From: Pseudomonas sp. B21-015
Lineage (GTDB): Bacteria > Pseudomonadota > Gammaproteobacteria > Pseudomonadales > Pseudomonadaceae
Reading direction: 5' to 3'
DNA length: 64,000 nt
Assembly (NCBI RefSeq): GCF_024749285.1
Contig: NZ_CP087196.1
Coordinates: 4,898,001 to 4,962,000 of the forward strand
Shown: one piece after another, positions 51,135 through 60,693 of the stretch
Position numbering within the stretch: position 1 is the stretch's first letter
Layout: every line of letters starts with the position of its first letter
Notes under the pieces: generated by a model
Database searches by the model: none
Told to the model about the DNA's origin: nothing
The model's input: only the letters and a program-made list of their open reading frames with translations
Made by a program: the position numbers and the translations under genes

Positions 51135-51848
51135 TTAAAGCGGTACGCCCAGACGGTTGGCGACTTCTTCGTAGGCTTCGATGACGTCACCGAGGCCCTG
51201 ACGGAAGCGGTCCTTGTCCATTTTCTTGCCGGTGGCCTTGTCCCACAGACGGCAGCCGTCCGGGCTGAATTCGTCACCCAGAACGATGGAGCCGTCGGAG
51301 AACACGCCGAATTCGAGTTTGAAGTCGACCAGCAGCAGGCCGGCGTCGTCGAACAGTTTGCTCAGGACTTCGTTGACCTTGAGCGACAGTTCTTTCATGC
51401 GAACCAGTTGCTCGGCGGTGCCCCAACCGAATGCCACGACGTGGGATTCGTTGATGAACGGGTCGCCCTTGGCGTCGTCCTTCAGGAACAGTTCGAAGGT
51501 GTAAGGGTTGAGCTTCATGCCCTCTTCCACGCCCAAGCGCTTGACCAGGCTGCCGGCGGCGTAGTTACGCACGACGCACTCGACCGGGATCATGTCGAGT
51601 TTCTTCACCAGGCATTCGTTGTCGCCCAGCAGTTTGTCGAATTGAGTCGGCACGCCGGCTGCTTCGAGTTTCTGCATGATGAAGGCGTTGAACTTGTTGT
51701 TCACCATGCCTTTGCGGTCGAGCTGCTCGATGCGCTTGCCGTCGAACGCCGAGGTGTCGTTGCGAAACAGCAGGATCAAGCGGTCAGCGTCGTCGGTCTT
51801 GTAAACCGATTTGGCTTTGCCGCGGTAGAGTTCTTCACGTTTTTCCAT
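51135..51848 (-). CDS. purC: Phosphoribosylaminoimidazole-succinocarboxamide synthase
   Basis: The 237-residue SAICAR synthetase joins CAIR and aspartate with ATP in purine biosynthesis. Family motifs are visible: [17 protein letters not shown] at the start, [28 protein letters not shown], and [15 protein letters not shown]. The length is normal. It is the terminal gene of the leftward block dapA-bamC-MBL-purC; the tRNA-Ser follows 84 bp downstream. Confidence 0.97.
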   Translation of the reverse strand: MEKREELYRGKAKSVYKTDDADRLILLFRNDTSAFDGKRIEQLDRKGMVNNKFNAFIMQKLEAAGVPTQFDKLLGDNECLVKKLDMIPVECVVRNYAAGSLVKRLGVEEGMKLNPYTFELFLKDDAKGDPFINESHVVAFGWGTAEQLVRMKELSLKVNEVLSKLFDDAGLLLVDFKLEFGVFSDGSIVLGDEFSPDGCRLWDKATGKKMDKDRFRQGLGDVIEAYEEVANRLGVPL

Positions 51849-51876
51849 GATGGGCTCCGCTTGCTAAGTAGGTGGG

Positions 51877-52635
51877 CTAGGCGATGTGTCGCCAGTCGAG
51901 CCCTGAATCTTGATCGGCCAGTTGCAGCCAGTCCGGGTCGCACCCGAGGGTGTCGACAAAACATTGCCGGGCCAGCTGCGGCAGGTTGTTCTTGCTGCTC
52001 AGATGGGCCAGGACCAGGTGTTGCAGGCCTTGCCAGCCCAACTCGGCCACCAGGAATGCCGCCTGATGGTTGTTCAAATGTCCCAATTCACCGCCTACCC
52101 GCTGCTTGAGAAAGTAAGGGTAGTGACCGCGAGCCAGCATGTCACGGCAATGGTTGGACTCGATCATCAATGCATCGAGGTCCCGATAACCGTCCAGCAC
52201 CTTGTTGCAGTACGAACCCAGGTCGGTCAGCAGGCCGAAACGCCGCTGACCATCACTGAAGACATACTGCGTTGGCTCCTGCGCATCGTGGGCCACGGCA
52301 ATGACGCCGATGCTCAGAGGGCCGATTTGCAGTTGCTCGCCGCCGGCCAGAAGGCCTGCGGGTTCAATCGGTTTGCGCATCCCGCGCAAGGTCCCGCGAC
52401 TGAGGTAGACAGGCAGATTGTAACGCCGAGACAGCAAACCCACGCCATGCACGTGGTCGGCATGTTCGTGGGTCACGAGTATCGCGCTCAGCTGCGCAGG
52501 GTTCACACCCAGGCGCAGCAGGCGTTTTTCGGTTTCCCGCAGGGAGAAACCACAATCCACCAGTACATACGTGTCATCGCTGGCTACCAGCGTGCCGTTC
52601 CCTTGGCTACCGCTGCCGAGAACGGCAAAACGCAT
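51877..52635 (-). CDS. MBL-fold metallo-hydrolase (YycJ/WalJ-like)
   Basis: The 252-residue protein has the metallo-beta-lactamase fold with VTHEHADHVHGVG (residues about 54-66; the HxHxDH metal site) and the start MRFAVLGSGSQGNGTLV, typical of YycJ/WalJ-type hydrolases implicated in DNA metabolism. It is not a beta-lactamase of the clinical type and is a core gene unrelated to the monobactam island. It lies between bamC (4 bp) and purC (28 bp). Confidence 0.85.
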   Translation of the reverse strand: MRFAVLGSGSQGNGTLVASDDTYVLVDCGFSLRETEKRLLRLGVNPAQLSAILVTHEHADHVHGVGLLSRRYNLPVYLSRGTLRGMRKPIEPAGLLAGGEQLQIGPLSIGVIAVAHDAQEPTQYVFSDGQRRFGLLTDLGSYCNKVLDGYRDLDALMIESNHCRDMLARGHYPYFLKQRVGGELGHLNNHQAAFLVAELGWQGLQHLVLAHLSSKNNLPQLARQCFVDTLGCDPDWLQLADQDSGLDWRHIA

Positions 52636-52639
52636 GGGA

Positions 52640-53755
52640 TCAGCCCAGGTTGTCCTGAATCACGGTCAACACTTTGCGCGCCACGTCTGCCGGCGCCACG
52701 GTGTTGATGTTTTTCTCGACGGTGACTTGTACGTTGTCGCCAACCTTGCTCAGACGAACCTGATAACGCTCGGCGCGGGCTTCAACTTCTTCCTTGTCCG
52801 GTTTGCTGCCGAACAGACCGCTGAAGAAACCTGGCTGCTCGTCCTTTTTCTCGGCTTTTTCGGCGAGGTTGATGTAGTACAGGCCCAGGCTGCGGTTGAT
52901 GTCTTCAACACGCCATTCGCCCTGCTCCAGCGCACGACCGACGCTTGACCAGGCACGATCCAGATCGGAACCGACGTTGAGCACCGGGTTGCCACTGCCG
53001 TCTTCGGTCAGGCTGACACGGCTTGGCGTGTCGAAATCACGACTCGCCAGCATGGAAACCGAACCGCCCTTCTCCGAAGTGCGGCTCATGCTCGCAAGCA
53101 TGTCGTCGACCAGCGCTGCGTCCAGGCCGGTATTGACCGAACGATTGGTGAAATCGACATTGGCGGTGCTGCCGGCAGGACGCTCGGCGCTGACCACGTA
53201 GACTTCACTGGTGTTGCGCTGCACGCCCGGCTCGATACGCACCCGCACGCGGGTTTCGCTGTCGGCGCCGACACCGGCCGCGCTCAGGCGCTTGGCCATG
53301 GCTGCGGACAGTTCGTCGGAATGCTGCCAGGTGGTGGTGAATTCGCCGGTTTGCGGGCGCTGTTCGTCCAGACGGAAACCGTTGTCCTGGAAGAACTGCA
53401 CGGCCACTGGCCAGACTTCAGCCGGCGGGTTCTGAGCCATGATCCAACGCGAATCACCGCTCTTCTGCAGTGAGTAGGCGCTGGCATCAGCCGCTGCCGA
53501 CAGCGGCTGCGGACGAGGCACGATGTATTCGCCCTTGGCGGTGTCGTCGGCCACGTTGCGCGGGATCGGCAACAGCGGATCCAGGCGCTTGGCGGTGCTG
53601 ACATCCGGTGGCAGTTGCATCGGTGCAGTCTGTTGCGCTTCCAGGTAATCGCTACCACGGTCACGGAAGTAACCTTCCGGGCCCCAGATCCATCCACAGC
53701 CACTGGTGCTGGAGATAATCAAGGCAAGTGCGGAAAGTCCGGCCATTCGCTTCAT
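52640..53755 (-). CDS. bamC: Outer-membrane assembly lipoprotein BamC
   Basis: The 371-residue protein has a lipoprotein signal peptide with SGCGW at the lipid-attachment Cys (about residue 20) and two helix-grip domains. The disordered N-terminal stretch after the Cys contains PLLPIPRNVADDTAKGEYIV-like sequence expected to contact BamD. It is part of the BAM complex that inserts beta-barrels. Gene order dapA-bamC matches Pseudomonas. Confidence 0.92.
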   Translation of the reverse strand: MKRMAGLSALALIISSTSGCGWIWGPEGYFRDRGSDYLEAQQTAPMQLPPDVSTAKRLDPLLPIPRNVADDTAKGEYIVPRPQPLSAAADASAYSLQKSGDSRWIMAQNPPAEVWPVAVQFFQDNGFRLDEQRPQTGEFTTTWQHSDELSAAMAKRLSAAGVGADSETRVRVRIEPGVQRNTSEVYVVSAERPAGSTANVDFTNRSVNTGLDAALVDDMLASMSRTSEKGGSVSMLASRDFDTPSRVSLTEDGSGNPVLNVGSDLDRAWSSVGRALEQGEWRVEDINRSLGLYYINLAEKAEKKDEQPGFFSGLFGSKPDKEEVEARAERYQVRLSKVGDNVQVTVEKNINTVAPADVARKVLTVIQDNLG

Positions 53756-53772
53756 GCGTTGTACTTCCTCAA

Positions 53773-54651
53773 TTAAACCAGGACGCCGGACTGGCGCATG
53801 GCCTGCCGCAGCGGTTCGTGACAGGCAGCGCTGAGCCAGGTGAGCGGCAGACGGATACCGTCCGGCATCAAGCCCATTTCATGCAGTGCCCATTTCACGG
53901 GGATAGGGTTGGATTCGATAAACAGGGTTTTATTGAGCGGCATCAGCTTTTCGTGGATAGCCCGGGCCTTGACGGCATCGCCGGCCATGGCCGCGGCGCA
54001 CAGCTCGCTCATGGCGCGCGGCGCGACGTTGGCGGTCACCGAAATATTGCCCTTGCCGCCGAGCAGCATCAGCTCGACCGCGGTCGCGTCGTCACCGGAA
54101 TAGACCAGGAAGTCGCTGCTCACGCCCGCCAGGATGTCCTTGGCGCGCTGCAGGTCGCCCGTGGCTTCCTTGATGCCGATGATGTTCTTCACGGTCGACA
54201 GGCGGATCACTGTCTCGGCCTGCATGTCACACGCGGTACGACCCGGCACGTTGTAAAGAATCTGCGGGATATCGACCGCTTCGGCGATGGCGCGGAAGTG
54301 CAGGTACAGGCCTTCTTGCGTCGGCTTGTTGTAGTAAGGGGTTACCAGCAGGCACGCATCGGCGCCGGCGTTCTTCGCGTTGGTGGTCAGTTCGATCGCT
54401 TCGCGCGTCGAATTGGCGCCCGTACCGGCGATCACCGGAATACGCCCTGCAACCTGGGCAACCACGCGACGAATCACTTCGATGTGCTCGTTCACGTCAA
54501 GCGTGGCCGACTCACCCGTAGTGCCGACCGCCACGATGGCGTTGGTGCCCTCTTGCAGGTGGAAGTCCACCAGTTTGCTCAGGCTGTCCCAGTCAAGACG
54601 ACCCTGTGCATCCATGGGTGTGACCAGTGCCACCATACTGCCCGCAATCAT
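53773..54651 (-). CDS. dapA: 4-hydroxy-tetrahydrodipicolinate synthase
   Basis: The 292-residue class I aldolase condenses pyruvate and aspartate semialdehyde in lysine/diaminopimelate synthesis. Motifs are GTTGESATL (about residues 43-51), [18 protein letters not shown] with the active Tyr (about 133), and GIKEATGDL with the Schiff-base Lys (about 161). The ATG at 54651 has CAGGAGCGG upstream; the longer frame does not resemble the family. bamC follows after 17 bp. Confidence 0.96.
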   Translation of the reverse strand: MIAGSMVALVTPMDAQGRLDWDSLSKLVDFHLQEGTNAIVAVGTTGESATLDVNEHIEVIRRVVAQVAGRIPVIAGTGANSTREAIELTTNAKNAGADACLLVTPYYNKPTQEGLYLHFRAIAEAVDIPQILYNVPGRTACDMQAETVIRLSTVKNIIGIKEATGDLQRAKDILAGVSSDFLVYSGDDATAVELMLLGGKGNISVTANVAPRAMSELCAAAMAGDAVKARAIHEKLMPLNKTLFIESNPIPVKWALHEMGLMPDGIRLPLTWLSAACHEPLRQAMRQSGVLV

Positions 54652-54977
54652 GCAACCGCTCCTGCCGGAAAAAGAGAGCGGTAATGGTACTGGCGCCAAG
54701 ATGCTTGTACAAGCGAAGTACTGCGCTGCTGCCATTCCCCTTGGCGCTGCTTTTCGCTACCCTTCAGACTTTGATCGGTACTGATAAGCTCGTACGCCGC
54801 GTTCCAGCCTCCATTTTCGGCATCACAAGCCCCGATCCAGCGTTGCCACCCCTCGCTCTCGCCATACTGGAGCACGTTGCAACCTTCGGCCGGGTTTTCT
54901 GAATTCGCATCCGCAGGCTCGTCCCGGTAAAAAAGGCCCATAAAAGTATCGACCGCTCATCGCTTTAGGAATGCTGC

Positions 54978-55538
54978 ATGTCCACCCCCACAGTTCGCGA
55001 ACAATTCCTTGTCATCAGTGCCCTCGGCGCCAACCCCATGGAGCTGACTAACGTCCTGTGCCGCGCCAGCCATGAAAACCGCTGCGCCGTGGTCACCTCT
55101 CGCCTGACACGCCATGGCGAATGCAGTGCGCTGATCCTCGAGATCTCCGGCAGCTGGGACGCCCTGGCGCGCCTCGAAGGCAGTCTGCCAGTGCTGGCCA
55201 AACGGCACGCCTTCACCGTCAATGTGGTGCGCAGCGCAGCCCTGGAGAATCGTCCTCAGGCCCTGCCGTACGTCGCCTATGTCAGCTCGGCCTATCGCTC
55301 GGACATCATCAACGAGCTGTGCCAGTTCTTCATGGACCACAACGTCGAGCTGGAAAACCTGACCTGCGACACCTATCAGGCTCCGCAAACCGGCGGCACC
55401 ATGCTCAACGCCACGTTTACCGTGACCTTGCCGGCCGGCGTGCAAATCAGCTGGCTGCGTGATCAATTCCTGGATTTCGCCGACGCGCTGAATCTGGATG
55501 CCCTGATCGAACCGTGGCGCCCACAAAACCCAATGTAA
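54978..55538 (+). CDS. gcvR: Glycine cleavage system transcriptional repressor-like protein
   Basis: The 186-residue protein has two ACT domains: VREQFLVISALGANPMELTN at residues 6-25, and YVAYVSSAYRSDIINELCQF at about 97-116. GcvR binds GcvA in E. coli to control the gcv operon; in Pseudomonas the protein is annotated by similarity. It is divergent from dapA and 10 bp upstream of bcp, likely one operon. Confidence 0.88.
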   Translation: MSTPTVREQFLVISALGANPMELTNVLCRASHENRCAVVTSRLTRHGECSALILEISGSWDALARLEGSLPVLAKRHAFTVNVVRSAALENRPQALPYVAYVSSAYRSDIINELCQFFMDHNVELENLTCDTYQAPQTGGTMLNATFTVTLPAGVQISWLRDQFLDFADALNLDALIEPWRPQNPM

Positions 55539-55548
55539 GGAAACTTCC

Positions 55549-56022
55549 ATGGCCGTTGCCATCGACCAACCGGTTGCCGACTTCGAAGCCCCCGCCACCA
55601 GCGGGCAGAACGTCAGCCTCGCGGGCCTTAAAGGCAAGCAAGTGGTGATTTACTTCTATCCGAAGGACAGCACGCCAGGTTGCACCACTCAGGGTCAGGG
55701 CTTTCGCGATCAGCTTGATGCTTTTAAAGCCGCCAACACTGAAGTCTTCGGCGTATCCCGCGACAGCCTCAAATCCCACGAAAACTTCAAGGCCAAGCAG
55801 GCGTTCACCTTCGAGTTGATCAGCGACAAGGAAGAAGCGCTCTGCCAGCAGTTCGACGTGATCAAGCTGAAAAAGCTCTATGGCAAAGAATATATGGGCG
55901 TTGATCGCAGCACGTTCCTGATCGACAAGGACGGTGTGTTGCGTCAGGAATGGCGCGGTGTGAAGGTGCCGGGCCATGTGGATGCGGTATTGGCTGCAGC
56001 TCAGGCGCTGAACAAGGCCTGA
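55549..56022 (+). CDS. bcp: Thiol peroxidase Bcp/PrxQ
   Basis: The 157-residue peroxiredoxin has VVIYFYPKDSTPGCTTQGQG (residues 32-51), with the peroxidatic Cys in PGCT. The resolving Cys found five residues later in E. coli Bcp is replaced by Gln (CTTQGQG), so this is a 1-Cys or atypical variant unless another Cys (EEALCQQF) serves. It reduces peroxides with thioredoxin. Co-transcribed with gcvR. Confidence 0.92.
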   Translation: MAVAIDQPVADFEAPATSGQNVSLAGLKGKQVVIYFYPKDSTPGCTTQGQGFRDQLDAFKAANTEVFGVSRDSLKSHENFKAKQAFTFELISDKEEALCQQFDVIKLKKLYGKEYMGVDRSTFLIDKDGVLRQEWRGVKVPGHVDAVLAAAQALNKA

Positions 56023-56069
56023 TTCATTTGGCGCCTGCTCGCGAAGAGGCCATCAGCCTCACTAAAGAA

Positions 56070-57143
56070 TTAAAGCAGCGGCGACACCACCGGCTCTTTG
56101 CGCGGCCAGGCGTCCAGCACAGCCTTGAACAGGGTTGCTAGCGGAATCGCAAAAAACACTCCCCAGAAGCCCCACAACCCGCCAAACAGCAGCACCGCGC
56201 AGATGATCGCCACCGGATGCAGATTGACCGCCTCCGAGAACAGCAGCGGCACCAGCACGTTGCCATCCAGCGTCTGGATGATCCCGTAGACCGCCATCAA
56301 ATAGATGAACTGATCGCTCCAGCCCCACTGGAACAGCGCAATCAGCATGACCGGCACGGTCACCACCACTGCGCCGACGTAAGGCACCACCACCGACACG
56401 CCCACCAGTAATGCCAGCAGTGCCGCGTAGTTGAGGCCCAGAACAACGAAACCGATATAGGTCACGCCACCGCAAATGAAAATCTCGATGACCTTGCCGC
56501 GAATGTAATTGGCGATCTGTCGGTTCATTTCCTGGGCTACCCGGGTGATCAGCGCCCGCTCCCGCGGCAGATAACCGCGCACCCACTGGCCGATCATTTC
56601 CCGGTCCTTGAGAAAGAAGAACACCAGGATTGGCACCAGCACCAGATAAATCATGATGTTCACCAGCAGCGGCAGGCTCGACAGTGAAAACGTCAGCGCC
56701 CACTGGCCGAACTTGCCGATCTCGCCCCGCGCCACTTCGATCGCCTGCAACACCTGCTCGTCCGACACCAGATGGGGATAACGCTCGGGCAGCAGCAACA
56801 GCAACGACTGCCACTTGGCGAGCATGCCGGGCAATTCGTTGAACAGCGTGATCAGTTGATGCCAGAGTAGTGGCACTACGACGATGATGAATACCAGCAA
56901 CAGCCCCATGAACAACGCGAAGACCAGCCCCACCGCCACGCCACCCGGTACGCGCAGGCGCTCGAGAGTCACCACCAACCCTTGCATCAGATACGCCAGG
57001 ACCATCCCGGCCAGTACCGGCGCGAGCATTCCACCCAAGGTGAGTACGGCGGTAAATGCCAGAAACAGCAGCACCGCCAGCACCACGGCCTCCTCATCCG
57101 AGAAGTAGCGCTGAATCCAGTCGCGTAACACTTTGAACATCAA
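56070..57143 (-). CDS. AI-2E family (PerM-like) transporter
   Basis: The 357-residue inner-membrane protein has about eight segments and family motifs including GMVLAYLMQGLVVTLERLR, FFLKDREMIGQWV and DGNVLVPLLFSEAVNLHPV. Members include the E. coli permease PerM and TqsA; the substrate here is unknown. It is 28 bp downstream of the tusA-like gene, as in other Pseudomonas. Confidence 0.88.
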   Translation of the reverse strand: MMFKVLRDWIQRYFSDEEAVVLAVLLFLAFTAVLTLGGMLAPVLAGMVLAYLMQGLVVTLERLRVPGGVAVGLVFALFMGLLLVFIIVVVPLLWHQLITLFNELPGMLAKWQSLLLLLPERYPHLVSDEQVLQAIEVARGEIGKFGQWALTFSLSSLPLLVNIMIYLVLVPILVFFFLKDREMIGQWVRGYLPRERALITRVAQEMNRQIANYIRGKVIEIFICGGVTYIGFVVLGLNYAALLALLVGVSVVVPYVGAVVVTVPVMLIALFQWGWSDQFIYLMAVYGIIQTLDGNVLVPLLFSEAVNLHPVAIICAVLLFGGLWGFWGVFFAIPLATLFKAVLDAWPRKEPVVSPLL

Positions 57144-57171
57144 TAATCCTTAGAAACGAACGCAGCAGGTT

Positions 57172-57411
57172 TCAGGCTTTTTTCAACCAATAGCGGTAAA
57201 CACCCGCCTCATCTTCTTCACGAAGCAGCGTATGACCAGCCAATCGGGCAAAGGTGCGAAAGTCGCGCTGAGAGCCTGCATCGGTGGCGATCACCTTGAG
57301 CACCGCACCGCTAGCCAGTCGATTGAGCTCCAGTTTGGCCTTGAGCAACGGCAACGGACAATTCAGACCGCTGGCGTCCAGTTCGGCGTCGTGGGTTACA
57401 GCGTCAGTCAT
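57172..57411 (-). CDS. TusA-family sulfurtransferase
   Basis: A 79-residue TusA/SirA-like protein with the CPxP motif in LDASGLNCPLPLLKAK (Cys about 17). It relays persulfide sulfur to acceptors such as the tRNA thiolation system. The start was set to ATG 57411, since the codon at 57414 is TTG. Co-oriented with and just upstream of the AI-2E transporter. Confidence 0.85.
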   Translation of the reverse strand: MTDAVTHDAELDASGLNCPLPLLKAKLELNRLASGAVLKVIATDAGSQRDFRTFARLAGHTLLREEDEAGVYRYWLKKA

Positions 57412-57509
57412 CAAATCACTCCGGAGCAGGGGGTTGAGCCGCTTAGAATATCTGGTCCCAAGCGTAGTGTCCGGCTACAGTAAGGTCTTTGTCGACTAAG
57501 GCTTTGTGC

Positions 57510-58943
57510 ATGACTTTTTTGCGCCCTACCCTGCTGACGCTCGCTTGCCTGCTCGCCTCACCGGGCTTCGCCGACGACTTGCCGTCACTCGGCGACGCCA
57601 GTTCTGCCATCGTCTCGCCGCAACAGGAATACCAACTGGGCCGTGCATGGCTGGCGCTGTTGCGCAGCCAGGTGTCGCAGCTCAACGATCCGCAACTCAA
57701 GGATTACGTCGAATCCAGCGTCTACCGGCTAGTGGAGACCAGCCAGGTCAATGACCGGCGCCTGGAGTTCATCCTGATCAACAGCCCGCAGCTCAACGCG
57801 TTTGCCGCGCCGGGCGGGATCGTCGGCGTAAACGGTGGCTTGTTCCTCAATGCCCAGACCGAAGGTGAATATGCTTCGGTACTGGCCCACGAACTGGCTC
57901 ACTTGTCGCAGCGTCACTTCGCACGCGGTGTCGAAGCCCAGCAGCGCATGCAGGTGCCGATGATGGCTGCCCTGCTGGCCGGGATCGTGATTGCCGCAGC
58001 CGGGGCAGGCGATGCCGGGATCGCGACCATTGCCGGCACTCAAGCGGCGGCGATCCAGGAACAACGACGCTTCTCGCGCCAGAACGAGCAGGAAGCCGAC
58101 CGTATCGGCATCATGAATCTGGAAAAGGCCGGTTACGATCCGCGCTCGATGCCGACCATGTTCGAACGGCTGATGCGCCAGTACCGCTTCGATGCCAAAC
58201 CGCCGGAATTCCTGCTGACTCACCCGGTGACCGAATCGCGGATCGCCGACACCCGCAACCGTGCCGAACAGGCCAAACCGGGCGGTATCGAAGACAGCAT
58301 GCGTTATCAGCTGATTCGGGCGCGCGTACAGCTGATCTACGAAGAAACCCCAGGCCTGGGCGCCAAGCGCTTCCGAGCCCAACTGGATGAAAACCCGAAA
58401 AACGACGTCGCGCGCTATGGCCTGGCGATCGCCCAGATCAAGGGCGGCCAGCTGAATGAGGCTCGCGAGAACCTCAAGCCGCTACTGGCCAAATCGCCTA
58501 ACGAGATCATCTATAACCTGGCGCAGGTCGATCTGGACATTACCAATAATCGCCTGCCCGATGCTCAGTCACGGGTCGACCGGATGCTCACTCAGTATCC
58601 AGGCAACTACCCGCTGAATCAGGTGCGTGTCGACCTGTTGCTCAAGCAGAATCGAGCGGCCGATGCGGAAAAAGCACTGGAAAACCTGCTCAAGACCCGT
58701 CCCGACGATCCGGACGTCTGGTACCTGGTAGCCGAGACTCGCGGCCTGTCGGGCAACATCATTGGCCTGCATCAGGCTCGCGCGGAGTACTTTGCATTGG
58801 TCGGCGACTATCGCCAGGCGATCCAGCAACTGGACTTCGCCAAGCGCAAGGCTGGCAGCAACTTCCCGCTGTCATCGCGGATCGACGCACGGCAACGTGA
58901 GTTGATGGAGCAGGAACGCATGGTCAAGGACATGATGGGCTGA
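57510..58943 (+). CDS. bepA: Periplasmic M48 protease with TPR domain (BepA-like)
   Basis: The 477-residue protein has a signal peptide (LTLACLLASPGFADD), the zinc-protease motif VLAHELAHLSQRHF (about residues 126-139), the downstream ligand EQEADRIG, and C-terminal TPR repeats (about 280-470). BepA/YfgC takes part in outer-membrane protein quality control. The ATG at 57510 is used; TTG 57489 in frame is an alternative. A bidirectional terminator follows. Confidence 0.88.
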   Translation: MTFLRPTLLTLACLLASPGFADDLPSLGDASSAIVSPQQEYQLGRAWLALLRSQVSQLNDPQLKDYVESSVYRLVETSQVNDRRLEFILINSPQLNAFAAPGGIVGVNGGLFLNAQTEGEYASVLAHELAHLSQRHFARGVEAQQRMQVPMMAALLAGIVIAAAGAGDAGIATIAGTQAAAIQEQRRFSRQNEQEADRIGIMNLEKAGYDPRSMPTMFERLMRQYRFDAKPPEFLLTHPVTESRIADTRNRAEQAKPGGIEDSMRYQLIRARVQLIYEETPGLGAKRFRAQLDENPKNDVARYGLAIAQIKGGQLNEARENLKPLLAKSPNEIIYNLAQVDLDITNNRLPDAQSRVDRMLTQYPGNYPLNQVRVDLLLKQNRAADAEKALENLLKTRPDDPDVWYLVAETRGLSGNIIGLHQARAEYFALVGDYRQAIQQLDFAKRKAGSNFPLSSRIDARQRELMEQERMVKDMMG

Positions 58944-58971
58944 TTCTTTCCAGACAGAAAAATCAGGCACA

Positions 58972-59001
58972 AAAAAACCGCCTCCTTCGAGGCGGTTTTT
59001 T
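58972..59001. terminator. Bidirectional intrinsic terminator
   Basis: A 7-bp GC-rich stem, CCGCCTC/GAGGCGG with loop CTTC, is flanked by A5 and T7 runs. It lies between the convergent bepA-like and mucD genes and can end both transcripts. Confidence 0.92.
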
Positions 59002-59019
59002 ATTCAGCCGACAACCGGT

Positions 59020-60447
59020 TTATTCAGCCAGTTTGAAGGTGATGAAGCTGGCGCGACCTTGACGCAGAACCCGCATCGACACCGATCGGTTTTTCGGCAG
59101 CGCCTTGGCAATCTCCGTGAACTCCTTGGCGGAGCCGATCGCCTGGTTGTTCAGGTGAGTGATCACATCGCCCGGCTGCAAGCCGATCAGGGCAGCAGGA
59201 CCGTCCTGGACCTCCTTGATCACCACACCGCCTTTCAGGTCGTAGGTTTTCTTCTGCTCATCGGTCAACTCGACCACGGATACACCCAGGCGATTGCTGC
59301 TGCGCTCGACGCTGGATTTAGGCAGGGCGTCCAGCTCTTTGCCTTCTTCAGGGATAGCGCCGACGGTCAGCTCGACATTCTTGCGCTTGCCTTCGCGGAT
59401 CACTTCAAGATTGGCTTTCGAACCTGCCTTCAGCGCCCCCACCAAGTGCGGCAGATCGGCGGACATGACGATCGGTTGACCGTTCATGCTCAGGATCACA
59501 TCGCCCACTTGCAGGCCACCCTTGGCAGCCGGACCGTCATCCTGGATCTGAGCCACCAGCGCACCGGCCGGTTTCTCGAGACCGAACGACTCGGCCAGAT
59601 CCTTGTTCACTTCCTGGATCACGACGCCCAACCAACCACGGCTGACCTTGCCGCCGCTTTTCAGCTGATTGGAAACGTCCATTGCCACATCGATAGGGAT
59701 CGCGAACGACACGCCCATGAAGCCGCCAGAGCGGGTGTAGATCTGCGAGTTGATGCCGACCACTTCACCCGCCAGGTTGAACAGCGGACCACCGGAGTTG
59801 CCCGGGTTGATCGGCACGTCGGTCTGGATGAACGGCACATAGTTTTCGTTCGGCAGGCTGCGACCGATGGCGCTGACGATGCCTTGAGTCACAGTGTGGT
59901 CAAAGCCGAACGGCGAGCCGATGGCCACGACCCACTGACCGGCTTTCAGGTCCTGCGATTTACCGAGTTTCAGGACCGGCAGGTCCTTGCCTTCGATTTT
60001 CAGCAAGGCGACGTCGGAACGCGGATCGGTACCGATCAGCTTGGCTTTCAACTCACTGCGATCGGCGAGGCGCACGAGAATCTCGTCGGCATCGGCGATC
60101 ACATGGTTGTTGGTCAGGATGTAGCCGTCAGACGAAATGATGAAACCCGAACCCAGGGACTGCGCTTCACGCTGGCGATCGCCACGAGGTGAGCGCGGCT
60201 GCGGCATGCCACGTTCGAAGAACTCGCGCAGCATCGGCGGCAAGCCTTCAAGGTCAGGCATTTGCTCGCTGGACACCTTGCGGTCCGGCAGCTTCTGCGT
60301 GGTACTGATGTTCACCACCGCGGGCGAGGCCTGCTCGACCAGTTGTGTGAAGTCAGGCAATTCGACCGCTTGCGCAGCAACCGCCTGACCGAGCACCAGC
60401 ACGGTGGCAAAAATGGAGAGGTAAGACTTCAAGCGTGGTATCGACAT
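59020..60447 (-). CDS. mucD: Periplasmic serine protease MucD (DegP/HtrA family)
   Basis: The 475-residue protein has a signal peptide (YLSIFATVLVLGQAVAAQA). The catalytic His is in YILTNNHVI, the Asp in DPRSDVALLKIEG, and the Ser in INPGNSGGPLF (about 230-240). Two PDZ domains follow (QVGDVILSMNGQPI and QPGDVITHLNNQAI). It restrains AlgU activity by degrading misfolded proteins. GGGAGC lies upstream of the ATG at 60447. Confidence 0.96.
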   Translation of the reverse strand: MSIPRLKSYLSIFATVLVLGQAVAAQAVELPDFTQLVEQASPAVVNISTTQKLPDRKVSSEQMPDLEGLPPMLREFFERGMPQPRSPRGDRQREAQSLGSGFIISSDGYILTNNHVIADADEILVRLADRSELKAKLIGTDPRSDVALLKIEGKDLPVLKLGKSQDLKAGQWVVAIGSPFGFDHTVTQGIVSAIGRSLPNENYVPFIQTDVPINPGNSGGPLFNLAGEVVGINSQIYTRSGGFMGVSFAIPIDVAMDVSNQLKSGGKVSRGWLGVVIQEVNKDLAESFGLEKPAGALVAQIQDDGPAAKGGLQVGDVILSMNGQPIVMSADLPHLVGALKAGSKANLEVIREGKRKNVELTVGAIPEEGKELDALPKSSVERSSNRLGVSVVELTDEQKKTYDLKGGVVIKEVQDGPAALIGLQPGDVITHLNNQAIGSAKEFTEIAKALPKNRSVSMRVLRQGRASFITFKLAE

Positions 60448-60693
60448 ACGGCTCCCGTTACGACGAGCATGGTTAAGCGATATGGAGCAAGGAACACCGG
60501 GAACGATACGCCGGTATTTTTGTTCCGGGAACAACAAACAAGGCCAGAGCCGAGGGGCTCTGACCTATAAAAAATTTTCGGGATATTTGCAAATGAAAAT
60601 GCTCAGCAAAACATTTCGAGGCCTCAACGACGGGGCAGCCATTGCGACCTCCCACACCATCCAGCCCCCGATTGATGAGCATGGCTAATCAGC

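Noticed and set aside
51877..52635. MBL-fold protein as a self-resistance beta-lactamase for the monobactam producer
   Set aside because: It sits in the conserved purC-bamC-dapA core block, has the YycJ/WalJ start and no signal peptide; monobactams are also poor substrates for metallo-beta-lactamases.
56029..56055. Additional REP element downstream of bcp
   Set aside because: Only GCCTGCTCGCGAAGAGGCC resembles a half REP; there is no inverted partner or full core.
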